A stretch of 64,000 nt of DNA. It comes from Bacillus sp. SLBN-46 (GTDB lineage: Bacteria; Bacillota; Bacilli; Bacillales; Cytobacillaceae). Both the position numbers and the translations under genes were made by a program. Of this stretch, positions 34,278 through 43,666 are shown in pieces. The stretch covers positions 4,471,001 through 4,535,000 of the forward strand of contig NZ_JAVIZM010000001.1 in assembly GCF_031453555.1 (NCBI RefSeq), written 5' to 3'. Below the pieces are notes generated by a model. The model did not search any database. It was not told the origin of the DNA and saw only the letters and a list, made by a program, of their open reading frames with translations. How positions within the stretch are numbered: the first letter of the stretch is position 1; each line of letters starts with the position of its first letter.

Positions 34278-36236
34278 TTAATGAAATGACCTCCAAAAGC
34301 TTCCATTCTGATTAATGTTGTCCTTTAATTCCTCAAAAGGAATCGTAAATGTTGGGAATCCCGCAGCAAAAGCAGCAATTTCATAAGGCTTAAAGTAAAT
34401 ATTCAATCCTGCCTCATTAATAAAAAAGGGCTGGTCTTCCTTTATTCCATGATAATCATCAGGTGTGATGTAAGAATATTGATCATCGGTTTTGATTTTG
34501 TTCCCAATGTAGTCACTAATAATTTTTACGAACGAGCTCCCTTTTTTGAACAAATCTTTTAACTGATACATGGTGCCGGTTTTAAGATTGATATGAGCAT
34601 ATTTAGAAATGGGCATACCATGAGCCGCACAAGATACATAATCATACCCGGTAATTTCAATTACTAGTAAATCTTTTTGATAAAAAGGAAGCTCAAAATC
34701 ACCATCATAGTTGGATTCCAGCTGTGTATGGGAAGGTACTGGCTTTACACCAGCAAGCTTTGCTAAGGATGCATTCACGGCTGCCTCATTTGGAATACCT
34801 CGTAGTTGTGGATAGTAAACTAAATAATCTTTATTGGGTCGATATTTTTGTTCTAAAATGAAGTACTGCTTGGTTAGGGGAATCATAGTGTTTTGCTTCC
34901 ATACTAAATCACCGTTAAGGCTAAAATATTGTAATCGCATATCGACTACACTCTTAATCATTGTTTTCTCAATTTGCAATGTGCCACTCCCGTTAACCAA
35001 TGGCAGGTGCTTCGCTCGCCTTCCACTTTTATCAATAAAGAAAGTATGTTGGTCATCAGATACAGAAGCCAACCCTTCTTCAAAGGTTGTAATTTCATTA
35101 AAAATAAAACCGGTTAAAATATGACCTGCAGAATCCCCCAACGCATAAATAGACTTGATACAGGGCTGTTCCGGCTGCCTTTCCTTACCAACGGCAAACC
35201 GATTTTCCCCTAGATTGATCAGATTATTGTAGTTTGGTTTTATGACAAAATGCCCTTTTTGATCAATTAATCCGTAGCGTGCTTGGTTATTGTCAGACAC
35301 AGCAACGATGGCGCGCCCTCCTATAAATGGTTCTGCATCAGTGAAACGAGGCTCTATGACGATCCTACCTTCTTCATCGATAAATCCAAATTTCCCATCT
35401 TCCGTTTTCTTGAATGCTAGTAACCCTTGGCCATAATGACCGACGAATGCATATGGAAAGGATTTCAGCACATTTCCAGTTAAATCGATTAACTGAAAGG
35501 TCCCTTCCTTCGTTTTTACAATTGCTTTTCCATCCTTAAATTCACTTGTAGAAACATAGATTAAGGGAATGACTTCCTTACCTCTTTTGTTCAAATAACC
35601 ATATTCATACTGGCCATGTTCATCCTCTATCGCTGCTGCGACGCGCCCTTCCTTATAATCTGGGATAATAACGGAATAGGCTTTTTCGGTGATTTCCTTG
35701 CCGCTCTCATCAATGACCTTAGTCCCTTGACGGTCATTAACAATGGCTCGGCCTTCTGAAAACGGCTGAATCGTATCATATTTTGGTTTTACGATAAAAT
35801 ATCTCTTTGGATCAATCACACCTGATTGATCCCCCGATCTAACGATAGCGAGCCCATTCTCTTGAAAGTCTCTAGCCTCATCATAAACGGCAGAAAGGAC
35901 AAATTTTCCTTTTGCATCAATATAGCCCCATTTTGTTCCGCCTACTTGTTTGATCGGTGCAGGAAACAGATAAATTGCTCTTTCCTCAGTAGGAATAGAG
36001 AACGCTCGGATTGCTCTATTCACTATTTCATTCGATAGCGGATAATAAAACCAATAATGTTCCCCATAGTTTTTCAGCACAAACAAATACAGTTGATGAT
36101 GGTAACGGTACATTCCAAACACTTCAATTATTCCATCACCATCCAAATCATCATATCGAAGGACCTCTTGTAATTCTGCACCCGCGGGAAGGCAGGAATG
36201 AATCCAATTCACTAGTTGACGCTTACGCTCATACAT
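34278..36236 (-). CDS. WG-repeat protein with DUF3298-like C-terminus
   Basis: A 652-residue protein with no signal peptide. Residues about 100-400 hold repeated WG/KWG-type beta motifs (KWGYIDAKGKFVLSAVYDEARDF, FGFIDEEGRIVIEP, YGLIDQKGHFVIKP and others). The C-terminal 200 residues look like DUF3298/RsiV-type (YVSCAAHGMPISKYAHINLKTG, then PYEIAAFAAGFPTFTIP). Function unknown. The start is weakly supported: no clear ribosome site precedes the ATG, which sits six bases after a 17-bp stem. Confidence 0.78.
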   Translation of the reverse strand: MYERKRQLVNWIHSCLPAGAELQEVLRYDDLDGDGIIEVFGMYRYHHQLYLFVLKNYGEHYWFYYPLSNEIVNRAIRAFSIPTEERAIYLFPAPIKQVGGTKWGYIDAKGKFVLSAVYDEARDFQENGLAIVRSGDQSGVIDPKRYFIVKPKYDTIQPFSEGRAIVNDRQGTKVIDESGKEITEKAYSVIIPDYKEGRVAAAIEDEHGQYEYGYLNKRGKEVIPLIYVSTSEFKDGKAIVKTKEGTFQLIDLTGNVLKSFPYAFVGHYGQGLLAFKKTEDGKFGFIDEEGRIVIEPRFTDAEPFIGGRAIVAVSDNNQARYGLIDQKGHFVIKPNYNNLINLGENRFAVGKERQPEQPCIKSIYALGDSAGHILTGFIFNEITTFEEGLASVSDDQHTFFIDKSGRRAKHLPLVNGSGTLQIEKTMIKSVVDMRLQYFSLNGDLVWKQNTMIPLTKQYFILEQKYRPNKDYLVYYPQLRGIPNEAAVNASLAKLAGVKPVPSHTQLESNYDGDFELPFYQKDLLVIEITGYDYVSCAAHGMPISKYAHINLKTGTMYQLKDLFKKGSSFVKIISDYIGNKIKTDDQYSYITPDDYHGIKEDQPFFINEAGLNIYFKPYEIAAFAAGFPTFTIPFEELKDNINQNGSFWRSFH

Positions 36237-36242
36237 AACAAC

Positions 36243-36291
36243 ACACCCAGTTTACTTTTCTATATGTATATGAAAAAAGTAAACTGGGTGT
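36243..36291. repeat. Perfect 17-bp inverted repeat before the WG-repeat gene
   Basis: Arms 36243-36259 and 36275-36291 (ACACCCAGTTTACTTTT and its complement) with a 15-base loop. It lies between the NapH-like and WG-repeat genes. No T run follows on the minus strand, so a simple terminator is uncertain. Confidence 0.7.
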
Positions 36292-36311
36292 TTATCTAAG
36301 AGTCTATTGAT

Positions 36312-37328
36312 TTAATGTCCAACATAATTAGCATCTGGAATCAGTTGCTTCCACTCTTCATAAGAAATGATTGTATCCCAATGACCGGTTAGTTTTGCAA
36401 TACCTACGACTAAAATAAACATCACTAGGAAAGCGACGGGAATAAACCATTTGTTGACCTTCTTATTTACAACCGTCATATTCAACGTATCCTTAACAGG
36501 ACAAGCTTCCACGCAGGACATACACGCCGTGCAGTTAAGTGAATTAACTGCTTCCACCTTATGGACCTTTAACCTCTGTGGGCAAACCTTTGTACACATT
36601 TCACAATTCGTGCAGGTCTCTTCATTTCTACGAATCTTTGTAATTCTAAATATGGAACCAAGACCAATTAATGCACCATATGGGCAAAGGAAACGACACC
36701 AGAAGTTTTTAAAGAATAACGACAAAATAAAAATCACTGCAATAACCGTTAAACCCGTTCCGCCAATAGTTAAAAAGAATTGCAACATCTTTACATCAGA
36801 AACTTTATTATAATCCAACTCTAGGAAAGCTTTTGCACTATAGGTGGACATTTGTATAACCATACTCAAGAAGAACAAGAGCAATAAATATTTGATAGGT
36901 GATAAGAGCCATGCCAGCCACGTGGGAATCTCAAAATTCCTTTTAAATATCTTTTTTCCTAGTCTTGCTGTCCACTCACTAACTGTACCAACAGGACAGA
37001 ACCAACTGCAAAAGGATTTACGGAAGATGATTCCCGCTCCTACAAAAAAGGTAAATAGGACAAGACCTGCCGGGTGAATCTGATCGAATTCCCCACTATT
37101 AATCCAAACCTTTAATGCAACTAGTGCACTGATTGGCAAAAAGCCTTCGACTGCAGAAGGTCTTTCGACAAAGGTAGTTTCTCCAAGCGTTTCAAAGTGC
37201 ATATAAAAGCGGTAGAACTGCACACCTACATATAGTAAAAACAATAAAAAAACAGACTGAACCACATATCTTGTGATGGTAATGGGCTTTCGCTTCAACT
37301 GTTTTTTATACCATGCTTTTGATTTCAT
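36312..37328 (-). CDS. NapH/CcoG-like membrane 4Fe-4S protein
   Basis: A 338-residue membrane protein with about five or six hydrophobic segments. Two CxxxCP motifs at membrane borders (CSWFCPVG and CRFLCPYG) precede two ferredoxin clusters (CTNCEMCTKVCPQ and CTACMSCVEACPV), the NapH/NosR-C/CcoG architecture that moves electrons across the membrane side. No nap or nos genes adjoin, so the partner is unknown. GGAGGAAA fits the ATG at 37328. An FNR-like promoter precedes it. Confidence 0.85.
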   Translation of the reverse strand: MKSKAWYKKQLKRKPITITRYVVQSVFLLFLLYVGVQFYRFYMHFETLGETTFVERPSAVEGFLPISALVALKVWINSGEFDQIHPAGLVLFTFFVGAGIIFRKSFCSWFCPVGTVSEWTARLGKKIFKRNFEIPTWLAWLLSPIKYLLLLFFLSMVIQMSTYSAKAFLELDYNKVSDVKMLQFFLTIGGTGLTVIAVIFILSLFFKNFWCRFLCPYGALIGLGSIFRITKIRRNEETCTNCEMCTKVCPQRLKVHKVEAVNSLNCTACMSCVEACPVKDTLNMTVVNKKVNKWFIPVAFLVMFILVVGIAKLTGHWDTIISYEEWKQLIPDANYVGH

Positions 37329-37357
37329 CACATTTCCTCCATTCTTCCATTACTTTT

Positions 37358-37399
37358 ACTATAAAGAAGGGTAAAAACAGGGTAAGTGATATTAATCAT
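37358..37399 (-). promoter_or_regulatory. FNR-type promoter of the NapH-like gene
   Basis: On the minus strand ATGATTAATATCAC (37399-37386; two changes from consensus) and a TATAGT -10 (37363-37358) have the same class II spacing as the three other FNR-type promoters in the window. Confidence 0.55.
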
Positions 37400-37465
37400 C
37401 GAACTGTTTCATTTCATAAAGATGTCACATTAGCAACTTAATTCTGTCAAAAATGATTTTCACTA

Positions 37466-37479
37466 TGTAAACGGTTTCC
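37466..37479. promoter_or_regulatory. Possible CcpA cre site
   Basis: TGTAAACGGTTTCC fits the cre consensus TGWAARCGYTWNCW at 12 of 14 positions, upstream of the brnQ leader and the NapH-like gene. Target uncertain. Confidence 0.4.
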
Positions 37480-37569
37480 CTATTTTTTTTTAAAAAAAGG
37501 GTTGCAAAATTATTTAAAAATAATATAATTGCTTTATTCATATTTATTAGAATCTTTTAAAATTATCAA

Positions 37570-37837
37570 AATCGATGACGAGAAGAGTAGCTTATATTTC
37601 TTGTACCTCAGAGAGCCGGCGGTTGGTGGAAGCCGGTGTCAGGAACTAAGTGAAAATCATCTCCGAGATGCAAGGCTGAAATTGTTTAGTAAGCCTTTGC
37701 CGACCTGCCCGCCGTTAACATGGGACACGTATGATGGTACGTTGATCGAGAGCCGCGATTGCTTTTATTTATTGCGGAAGTAGGGTGGTAACGCGAGCTA
37801 GCTCGTCCCTATCCATAGGGGCGGGCTTTTTGTTTTG
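37570..37837 (+). promoter_or_regulatory. T-box riboswitch upstream of brnQ, probably Ile
   Basis: Stem I elements are visible: GATGACGAGAAGAGTAG, then AGAGAGCCGG...GGTTGGTGG...CCGG. The specifier loop reads GAAAATCATCTCCGAG, where ATC at 37656-37658 would be an isoleucine codon. The T-box AGGGTGGTAACGCG is at 37782-37795; its T suits a tRNA with discriminator A. A terminator stem (GTCCCTAT with ATAGGGGC, then TTTTT) ends at 37837. Uncharged tRNA should allow readthrough into brnQ. Confidence 0.92.
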
Positions 37838-37872
37838 GATAAAAATCTGTTTCAGAAAAAGGAGAGAGAAAG

Positions 37873-39213
37873 ATGAAGAAGAAGGATACGTTATTTGTAG
37901 GTTTAATGCTATTTTCCATGTTTTTTGGAGCGGGGAACTTAATTTTCCCACCCTTTTTAGGAATGGGCTCTGGAACTTCTTTTTGGCCGGCCATCATTGG
38001 ATTTATTATTACCGCTGTGGGACTTCCACTGTTAGTTCTAACGGCAATTGCACTAGTGAAAGACGGTGTAAACACACTCGGCAGCCGGGTTCACCCGTGG
38101 TTTGGTCCTATTTTTACCGTTGTCGTTTATTTATCAATCGGACCGTTCTTCGGTGTACCTAGAAATGCGAATGTTGCTTTTGAAATGGGATTCAAACCTT
38201 TTCTCGGTCATGTATCTGCTAGTCAATCCATGCTATTAGTAGGTTTTACAGCAGTTTTCTTCTTGCTAGTCTACTTACTAAGCTTAAATCCATCTAAAGT
38301 CGTTGATTACATGGGCCGCTTTATTACACCAACACTGTTATTATCCATTGTTGTCCTGTGTGTCACCGGCTTTCTAAAGTTAGATCAACCATTACAAGCA
38401 CCGGTAGAAAATTATCAATCTGCGTCCCTTTTCAAAGGCTTTATCGATGGCTACTCTACAATGGACGCCTTAGCCGCCCTTGCCTTTGGGATTGTTGTTT
38501 TAACTACACTTAAACAAAAAGGTGTATCTAGCAAAAAAGAACTAACTTCTTATACAGTTAAAGCTGGCTTGGTTGCCGGTACAGCACTTGCTCTTGTTTA
38601 TGTCGCCATTGGTTTATTGGGTGCAAAAATGGCTGGTTACGGTACATTTGATAATGGAACGGCTATTCTTTCCTCCGCATCCACACTTTTGTTAGGCAAT
38701 AGCGGAAAAGTCCTTCTTGGAGTCATTTTTACACTTGCCTGCTTTACAACCTGCGTCGGCTTAACTATTGCATGTGGTCAGTATTTTTCAAAGGTGGCAC
38801 CGAAGCTTAGTTACCGTTTAGTGGTTACATTAGTTACAGTAGCAAGCTTTTTAATCGCCAATCTTGGGTTAAACCAAATCATTACGATTTCTGTTCCATT
38901 CTTGGTTATGGCTTACCCGTTAACCATTGTTCTAGTTACACTTGCCTTTTTCCATCGCTTCTTCGGCGGTTCACAAAAGGTGTATGCCCTGTCCATGCTT
39001 TTTACAGGATTGGTTAGTTTATTTGATGGTTTAAAAATGTTTGGAGTAAAGATGAGTTTCTTAGAAGCATTTATGAGCAGTTTACCATTTGCTTCTGTGG
39101 GCTTAAGCTGGGTTGTCCCTGCCCTTGTCGGCGCCTTAGTTGGATTGGTTTGGGAAAAGTTCCGTCGCACTTCATCACCTAGCGAAGCACGTGATTTAGG
39201 GAAAGTCGCATAA
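37873..39213 (+). CDS. brnQ: Branched-chain amino acid transporter BrnQ
   Basis: A 446-residue LIVCS-family Na+ or H+ symporter for Leu, Ile and Val, with 12 hydrophobic segments. The N-terminus DTLFVGLMLFSMFFGAGNLIFPPFLG is the family signature. AAAGGAGAGAG precedes the ATG. The T-box leader with an Ile-type specifier links its expression to isoleucine shortage. Ends in a strong terminator. Confidence 0.96.
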   Translation: MKKKDTLFVGLMLFSMFFGAGNLIFPPFLGMGSGTSFWPAIIGFIITAVGLPLLVLTAIALVKDGVNTLGSRVHPWFGPIFTVVVYLSIGPFFGVPRNANVAFEMGFKPFLGHVSASQSMLLVGFTAVFFLLVYLLSLNPSKVVDYMGRFITPTLLLSIVVLCVTGFLKLDQPLQAPVENYQSASLFKGFIDGYSTMDALAALAFGIVVLTTLKQKGVSSKKELTSYTVKAGLVAGTALALVYVAIGLLGAKMAGYGTFDNGTAILSSASTLLLGNSGKVLLGVIFTLACFTTCVGLTIACGQYFSKVAPKLSYRLVVTLVTVASFLIANLGLNQIITISVPFLVMAYPLTIVLVTLAFFHRFFGGSQKVYALSMLFTGLVSLFDGLKMFGVKMSFLEAFMSSLPFASVGLSWVVPALVGALVGLVWEKFRRTSSPSEARDLGKVA

Positions 39214-39214
39214 G

Positions 39215-39254
39215 AAAATGCCAGTGGATATATCAGATCCACTGGCATTTTTTA
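39215..39254. terminator. Bidirectional terminator after brnQ
   Basis: AAAATGCCAGTGGAT pairs with ATCCACTGGCATTTT, with a T run on one side and an A run on the other, between convergent genes. Confidence 0.9.
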
Positions 39255-40238
39255 CTTTTCTATAGAAAAAATAATATTATTCTGTTTACGTGCTTCTTCT
39301 GTGATACGAAGGACGATCTGACTCCAATTTTTCAAACGAGTATATTCTTCATTATTCTTCGTTTCAATGACATTGGCAAAACTTAAACATTCATAGATCA
39401 TGTTTTGCTCTTCTTGATCTACACTCAAAATTTGACTGTCTTTCGAATGGCTGTCAATAAATTTAATTTCTGAAATCGGTGCCGCATCTTCGAGTAAGAA
39501 ACTTCCCTTTTCGCCATGAATTTCACAAGGAAGCTCTGAATGGGATATTTTAGAGCAAAGGATGGTACATACAAAACCTTCATACTCTAATACAAGTGTG
39601 CCGCTGCCATCCACTCCAGTTCTTAATATCACTGGATGATAAGTCACCTTTCTTGGCTCACCAAATAAACAAACGGCTAAATAAAGTGGATAAACACCTA
39701 AATCAACAAGTGCTCCCCCTGAATAGACAGCGGAGAAGATATTCGGCTCTTCCCCTTGTAACACCAAATCATAACGAGATGAATAACCGATATAGGGTAA
39801 CATGGCACTTCGCAGGTCCCCAGCCATTCCTAATTTTTCCTTTAAAATATGGAAATTAGGTGTATGAATATTACGGATGGCTTCAACTAAGTAAACGCCA
39901 TTTTCCTCTGCCGTCTTGTACGCCAATTCCAATTCAGCCGTATTTGAAAAAATAGGTTTTTCACAGATAACATGCTTTTTATTTTTCAAAAAAATTAGCG
40001 CTTGTTCGAAGTGAAGAGAATTAGGAGAGGCAATATAGACTGCTTGAATTTCTTCACTATTGGCCATCTCCTCTAGATTTGTATAAAAATGAGCAGCCTG
40101 ATGCTTGTCGGCCATCTGCTTCGCTTTCCCTTCTGTGCGGGAATGAACCCCTACTAACTGGAACTTCCCACTGAGCTGTGCGGCTTGGATAAAAGAGTCC
40201 GTGATCCATCCTGTACCAACTGTAGCAAAGTTAATCAT
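39252..40238 (-). CDS. Gfo/Idh/MocA-family oxidoreductase
   Basis: A 328-residue NAD(P)-dependent sugar-type dehydrogenase. The Rossmann start is FATVGTGWITDSFIQAA, the conserved Lys-Pro motif is VICEKP, and the GALVDLGVYPLYLAVCLFGEP segment belongs to the C-terminal domain. AAAGAGG precedes the ATG. The substrate cannot be predicted, and no sugar genes are nearby. Confidence 0.9.
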   Translation of the reverse strand: MINFATVGTGWITDSFIQAAQLSGKFQLVGVHSRTEGKAKQMADKHQAAHFYTNLEEMANSEEIQAVYIASPNSLHFEQALIFLKNKKHVICEKPIFSNTAELELAYKTAEENGVYLVEAIRNIHTPNFHILKEKLGMAGDLRSAMLPYIGYSSRYDLVLQGEEPNIFSAVYSGGALVDLGVYPLYLAVCLFGEPRKVTYHPVILRTGVDGSGTLVLEYEGFVCTILCSKISHSELPCEIHGEKGSFLLEDAAPISEIKFIDSHSKDSQILSVDQEEQNMIYECLSFANVIETKNNEEYTRLKNWSQIVLRITEEARKQNNIIFSIEK

Positions 40239-40426
40239 CTTATTACCTCTTTCAATTATGTACTTTTCAACTTACCATTTTAACGCATTAAAGACCTGCT
40301 TACTAATTTTAAGAAAATATTTTTTATTACCAATTAGTTTTGTGCAAGAATAGTTGGGAACAATGGAAAAATATCAGTATTTATGGTATTTATAGATAAT
40401 AGATAAGATGAAAGAGGTTGAAAAGG

Positions 40427-42082
40427 GTGGACAATCACACATCAAATTTTATTAAGGATATTATGATAAAAGATTTAGAATCCGGAAAGCACAATAAAAT
40501 CGTCACTCGTTTTCCGCCAGAACCGAACGGTTATTTACATATTGGGCATGCTAAATCCATATTTATTAACTTTAGCTTGGCAGATGAGTTTAACGGGTTG
40601 ACTAATCTACGTTTTGACGATACCAATCCGTTAAAAGAGGATATCGAATATGTAAACTCCATTAAGGAAGATGTGAAATGGCTTGGATTCGAATGGGATA
40701 ACATATTATTTGCATCCGATTATTTCGAAGAGATGTATAATCGTGCCGTTCTTTTAATTAAAAAAGGACTAGCCTATGTGGATGACTTGTCTGCAGATGA
40801 AATTCGTGAATACCGTGGAACATTGACAGAGCCAGGGAAAGACAGTCCTTACCGTACCCGTTCTATTGAAGAAAACCTGGAGTTATTTGAAAAGATGCGT
40901 GCGGGTGAATATGATAATGGGCAAAAGGTTCTTCGTGCGAAAATTGATATGTCATCACCAAATATCAATTTACGTGACCCGGTCATTTACCGTATTGCAC
41001 ATGCGACCCATCATAACACAGGTGATAAGTGGTGTATTTACCCTATGTACGCATTTGCTCACCCACTTGAAGATGCGATTGAAGGGGTTACTCACTCCAT
41101 TTGTACGATCGAATTTGAGGATCAACGCCCTCTTTATAACTGGGTGGTTGAACAATGCGAAATGGAAAGCACACCACAGCAAATTGAGTTTGGCCGTTTG
41201 AATGTAACGAATACAGTTATGAGTAAACGTAAACTGAAGCAACTAGTCGAGGAAGGATTTGTTGATGGCTGGGATGACCCGCGAATGCCAACTATTTCTG
41301 GGATGAGACGCAAAGGTTTCACACCTGAATCGATTCGTGCGTTTGTTCGTGAAACTGGCATTCATAAGGGTTCCGGTGCGGTTGATTCGCAAATGCTTGA
41401 GCATTTTGTTCGTGAGGATTTAAAATTAAAGGTACCACGTACGATGGGTGTCATTAATCCGTTGAAGGTAGTTATCACCAATTATCCAGAAGGTCAAATT
41501 GAATTGCTGGATGCGGAAATTAACCCTGAGAATCCTGAAATGGGTATGCGAAAAATCCCATTCTCTCGTGAAATTTATATTGAAAAAGACGATTTTATGG
41601 AGGAGCCTCCAAAGAAATACTTCCGTCTGTTCCCTGGCAATGAGGTCCGCCTCAAAAATGCTTATTTTATTACCTGTCAGGAAGTCATTAAGGATGAGAA
41701 TGGTGAAGTAGTCGAACTTCGATGCACGTACGATCCTGAAACAAAAAGTGGAACAGGATTTACTGGAAGAAAGGTAAAAGGAACGATTCATTGGGTAGAA
41801 TCTACTCATGCTGTTCCTGCTGAATTCCGCCTTTACGAGCCACTCATCTTGGATGCAGATAAGGATGAAAATGATGAAGGAAAAACTTTCCTTGATCATG
41901 TCAATCCAAATTCGCTTGAGGTGTTACAAGGCTTTGTTGAGCCAAACATGAAAGAGAGCAGACCACAGGATAAGTTCCAATTCTTTAGACATGGGTACTT
42001 TAACGTGGATCCGAAACATACGACAGTAGATAAGCTTGTGTTTAACCGAATTGTTTCGTTGAAGAGTTCATTTAAAATATAA
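40427..42082 (+). CDS. glnS: Glutaminyl-tRNA synthetase
   Basis: A class I synthetase that charges tRNA-Gln directly with glutamine. HIGH motif is [15 protein letters not shown]-type motif is [21 protein letters not shown] and LRFDDTNP mark GlnRS rather than GltX (which has RFAPSPTG). About 551 residues, with the anticodon-binding beta-barrels and no YqeY extension. Most Bacillus species make Gln-tRNA through GatCAB. The start is uncertain: GAGG suits the GTG at 40427, and an in-frame TTG lies at 40418. No T-box is seen upstream. Confidence 0.94.
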   Translation: MDNHTSNFIKDIMIKDLESGKHNKIVTRFPPEPNGYLHIGHAKSIFINFSLADEFNGLTNLRFDDTNPLKEDIEYVNSIKEDVKWLGFEWDNILFASDYFEEMYNRAVLLIKKGLAYVDDLSADEIREYRGTLTEPGKDSPYRTRSIEENLELFEKMRAGEYDNGQKVLRAKIDMSSPNINLRDPVIYRIAHATHHNTGDKWCIYPMYAFAHPLEDAIEGVTHSICTIEFEDQRPLYNWVVEQCEMESTPQQIEFGRLNVTNTVMSKRKLKQLVEEGFVDGWDDPRMPTISGMRRKGFTPESIRAFVRETGIHKGSGAVDSQMLEHFVREDLKLKVPRTMGVINPLKVVITNYPEGQIELLDAEINPENPEMGMRKIPFSREIYIEKDDFMEEPPKKYFRLFPGNEVRLKNAYFITCQEVIKDENGEVVELRCTYDPETKSGTGFTGRKVKGTIHWVESTHAVPAEFRLYEPLILDADKDENDEGKTFLDHVNPNSLEVLQGFVEPNMKESRPQDKFQFFRHGYFNVDPKHTTVDKLVFNRIVSLKSSFKI

Positions 42083-42085
42083 TAT

Positions 42086-42123
42086 AAAGGCTGACTCCAA
42101 GATGTAAGGAGTCAGCCTTTTCT
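42086..42123. terminator. Bidirectional terminator after glnS
   Basis: AAAGGCTGACTCC pairs perfectly with GGAGTCAGCCTTT between convergent glnS and the nre-like genes. Confidence 0.9.
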
Positions 42124-43183
42124 ATTTGCTTATTAAAATTGGAACTTCTAAAATAATCTTCGTTCCCTTTCCAGGTGATGAAACGATGGTCAGTTCACCG
42201 TTCACAGACCGGGCGCGCTCATCCATACTGAAATGTCCCACCCCAGAGGACTGATTATTCCTATCGAAGCCTACACCCTGGTCTTCAATCATCACCCTGA
42301 TATGGTCATCCATTTCTCTAATTGTCACCTTTGCCTTAGAAACCTCAGCATACTTTCTGATATTTGTTAGTGCCTCCTGAATAATCCGATAAATCGTCAG
42401 CTCAATATTAATGTTGAGTCGGCGATTTAAGACACAATCAAAATATACGTCAATATTGTAATGGTCAGAAAAGCGGGAAAGGAAAGAACGAATCGCTGGC
42501 ACTAATCCTAGGTCATCAAGGACTGATGGCCGAAGTTCCCAAGAAATCTCGCGAATCTCTTCAATTAATTGAGTCGCTTCTTTTTGCATTTGCTGAAGCA
42601 ATGGATGATCGAGTTCAGCCATTAAACGATTAATCGTAATTAGATGACTGTAAAGGTTTTGTCCGATGCCATCGTGCAAGTTTCTAGAGAACCGCTTTCT
42701 CTCCTCCTCCTGCACATCAATAATCGTTGTCATCATTTTTTGAAGTTCCTGTTCTACCCTTTTCCTTGCCGTTACTTCATAGCGAATAGCTAAATATTGG
42801 TAAGGCTTCCCCTGCTCGTTTAAAAAAGGAACGATGGTCGTATCTACCCAATAATACTCACCATTTTTCGCCTTATTATAGATTTCACCCTTCCAAACGT
42901 TTCCGTTTCCGATGGTCCTCCACATCTCTCTGAAAAATTCCTTAGAATGATACCCAGAATTTAGGATTCGATGATCATTGCCCATTAACTCTTCTCTAGA
43001 GTATTTAGAGATATGGCAGAATTTATCGTTTACATATGTAATAGTCCCACGTGAATCCGTGATGGCAACGATTGAAGATTCATCCAGAGCAAACTTTATA
43101 TCTACCAATTCCTGCATGGATCGTTTTAATTCTAACTCAAGGTCTGCTAGCTTGTCTGCAGGCTGGTCTATTTCTTTTTCCAT
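42122..43183 (-). CDS. PAS-domain histidine kinase, NreB-like
   Basis: A 353-residue soluble kinase. Short coiled N-terminus, PAS domain (about 35-145: DSRGTITYVNDKFCHISKYSREELMG...YWVDTTIVPF), HisKA_3 with phospho-His in RFSRNLHDGIGQNLY, then HATPase (EDQGVGFD, GVGHFSMDERARSV). Staphylococcal NreB carries a Cys cluster in its PAS region; here only one Cys is present, so the signal must differ. AGGAGGTAGC fits the ATG at 43183. Last gene of the nre-like group. Confidence 0.87.
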   Translation of the reverse strand: MEKEIDQPADKLADLELELKRSMQELVDIKFALDESSIVAITDSRGTITYVNDKFCHISKYSREELMGNDHRILNSGYHSKEFFREMWRTIGNGNVWKGEIYNKAKNGEYYWVDTTIVPFLNEQGKPYQYLAIRYEVTARKRVEQELQKMMTTIIDVQEEERKRFSRNLHDGIGQNLYSHLITINRLMAELDHPLLQQMQKEATQLIEEIREISWELRPSVLDDLGLVPAIRSFLSRFSDHYNIDVYFDCVLNRRLNINIELTIYRIIQEALTNIRKYAEVSKAKVTIREMDDHIRVMIEDQGVGFDRNNQSSGVGHFSMDERARSVNGELTIVSSPGKGTKIILEVPILISK

Positions 43184-43198
43184 AGCTACCTCCTGCAT

Positions 43199-43651
43199 CT
43201 ATAATAGGATCTGGTCCTTTAATATCTCTTCCAAGGTTATTGCGGAATCATATACCTTTTGCTGCTCAGCTTCAGTAAAAACGGTTGATTCTCTATTTCC
43301 GATGAGCAATACCCCTTTTGGAACAGAATTAAAAAATAAAGGGACTGCGTAGGCGGATACAAGTTTTTCAGCAAGCATAATGGGATGGTCGGTCACTTTT
43401 CCAAGGATGCCGTTTGGAAAATCAGTCATCATCATTGGACTGCCACTTGAGATAATTTTTCCAGCGATACCCTTTCCAAAACGAACGGTTATTCTTTTGT
43501 ATTTCTCATTTAGATTGCCTGATGCATAATGCCACCTTACATCAGGACCCACTTCATTTTGTAGGGCCAGGGCAACAAAATCGCAATTAACCGCAGTCAA
43601 TAGCTGATTACATACCTCAATCACCGCGGGAATTTCTTTTATCTCATTCAT
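43199..43651 (-). CDS. nreA: GAF-domain nitrate sensor, NreA-like
   Basis: A 150-residue single GAF domain. WHYASGNLNEKYKRITVRFGKGIAGKI is the segment conserved in staphylococcal NreA, the nitrate receptor that tunes NreB-NreC phosphorylation. Its place between NreC-like and NreB-like genes supports this. Nitrate binding is inferred from family and context, not seen directly. Confidence 0.8.
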   Translation of the reverse strand: MNEIKEIPAVIEVCNQLLTAVNCDFVALALQNEVGPDVRWHYASGNLNEKYKRITVRFGKGIAGKIISSGSPMMMTDFPNGILGKVTDHPIMLAEKLVSAYAVPLFFNSVPKGVLLIGNRESTVFTEAEQQKVYDSAITLEEILKDQILL

Positions 43652-43666
43652 CTCACGTAATTCTCC

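Noticed and set aside
40239-40426. T-box before glnS
   Set aside because: No AGGGTGGNACCGCG-like element or terminator; only AT-rich sequence.
41426-41899. 157-codon frame on the minus strand
   Set aside because: Lies wholly inside glnS, has no ribosome site and no recognisable domain; shadow of the real gene.
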